The notes under the pieces are model-generated. The model was not told the origin of the DNA. It saw nothing but the letters and a program-made list of their open reading frames with translations, and searched no databases. 64,000 nucleotides of DNA. Origin: Micromonospora eburnea (GTDB taxonomy: Bacteria; Actinomycetota; Actinomycetes; Mycobacteriales; Micromonosporaceae). Positions 63,582-64,000 of this stretch are shown here, one piece after another; position 1 is the first letter of the stretch; the number at the start of each line of letters is the position of its first letter. The stretch covers positions 1,116,001 to 1,180,000 of the forward strand of contig NZ_FMHY01000002.1 of assembly GCF_900090225.1 (NCBI RefSeq), in the 5' to 3' direction. Position numbers and translations under genes: made by a program.

Positions 63582-64000
63582 TTGCCGGCCGCCTCCACCG
63601 CCGCCTTGAGTCCTTCGGGGCTGCGGTCCTCGATTTCCTTGCCGTTGACCTTGATGGTCGGGGTGCCGGTGACCCCCGACCGGCTGGCCTCGTCGGTGAC
63701 GTGCGAGGTCCACGACTTGTACTTGCCGTCCTTGACGCAGGAGCTGAAGGAGTCCCGGTCCACCCCGACGCTCGCCCCGATGTCGATCAGCTCGGCGTCG
63801 CTCAGCCCGGGGCTGTTCTCCGGCGGCTGCTTCGCGAAGAGCGCGTCGGTGAACTCCTTGAACCGGGCGCCGTCGGCGGCGCAGCCGGAGGCGGCGGAGG
63901 AACGGGTGGAGTACTCGGTGCTGGAGAAGCGGTTGAGGAAGGCGACCGGGTGGAAGACCACCCGCACCTTGTTCTGGTTGATCAGCTCAGTGACGGTCGA
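63578..64000 (-). CDS. DsbA-like thioredoxin-fold protein, 5' end outside window
   Basis: About 140 C-terminal residues are visible. The sequence matches the C-terminal part of DsbA/thioredoxin_4 proteins: FKEFTDALFAKQPPENSPGLSDAELIDIGASVGVD, then the cis-Pro loop V-T-G-T-P-T-I-K-V-N-G-K. The CxxC active site would lie outside the window. Two cysteines are visible (ASGCAAD, SSCVKDG). Such proteins form disulfides or trigger redox signalling in the periplasmic space. Confidence 0.88.
   Translation of the reverse strand, partial: STVTELINQNKVRVVFHPVAFLNRFSSTEYSTRSSAASGCAADGARFKEFTDALFAKQPPENSPGLSDAELIDIGASVGVDRDSFSSCVKDGKYKSWTSHVTDEASRSGVTGTPTIKVNGKEIEDRSPEGLKAAVEAAGK

Overview
The window comes from the chromosome of a very high-GC actinomycete. 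Leaderless promoters, GTG starts, GC-rich stem-loop terminators, a CebR-type cellulose regulator site and the CysO-CysM-Mec+ sulfur cluster all fit the Micromonosporaceae (Micromonospora or a close relative). That placement is inferred from gene content, not from a marker tree. About 59 protein genes and one tRNA are supported. Both ends cut through genes: a serine beta-lactamase-like hydrolase on the left and a DsbA-like thioredoxin-fold protein on the right.

Layout. 1-7.6 kb: pentapeptide-repeat protein, CxxC membrane protein, PBP4-type DD-carboxypeptidase, a cysteine-free IscA/HesB-like protein, a PepSY protein with a His/Asp-rich tail, and a two-component system. 7.7-10.1 kb: a patch of visibly lower GC with a padR-pspC pair, a probable broken gene and an Abi_C abortive-infection protein, which looks like accessory DNA. 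10.2-14.8 kb: secreted M14 metallocarboxypeptidase, small envelope proteins, cupin. 14.9-26 kb: threonine synthase, LigD-like repair protein, aldo/keto reductase, GH12-CBM2 cellulase with a CebR box, IclR regulator, flavin monooxygenase, ctaD, an esterase-like lipoprotein with a second CebR-like box, and an MFS exporter. 25.8-27.7 kb: the NAD salvage pair pncB-pncA. 27.7-32.1 kb: a LAL-type LuxR regulator divergent from a dynamin-like protein that has lost its P-loop lysine.

32.2-37.5 kb: the conserved block clpS, DUF2017, Mec+-type JAMM protease, cysO, cysM, MBL hydrolase (Rv1339 type), rph, rdgB. It keeps the gene order of Mycobacterium tuberculosis Rv1331-Rv1341 but lacks the rhomboid and murI genes. 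Here CysO carries 20 extra residues after its Gly-Gly. 37.8-45.6 kb: a complete histidine-utilisation operon (hutU, an M20 amidohydrolase, hutF, hutI, hutH) with its own RpiR-type regulator. The M20 enzyme sits where a deformylase (HutG) is needed. 45.7-58.2 kb: a surface-polysaccharide locus (AT3-SGNH acyltransferase, membrane protein with a kinase-like N terminus, three glycosyltransferases, Wzy-like and Wzx-like membrane proteins, a beta-helix protein and an LCP ligase). 58.3-64 kb: GNAT protein, tRNA-Leu, Bcp peroxiredoxin, a cbiMNQO metal transporter under a Nur-like box, and two envelope proteins.

The most interesting signals are: the CysO precursor-like extension beside its protease; a 53-bp dispersed repeat that supplies the stop codons of thrC and hutU and probably the start of the gene after hutU; a duplicated promoter-leader in front of two unrelated genes of the polysaccharide locus; and three proteins that keep a catalytic fold but lack the key residue (LigD-like ligase domain, dynamin-like GTPase, kinase-like N lobe).
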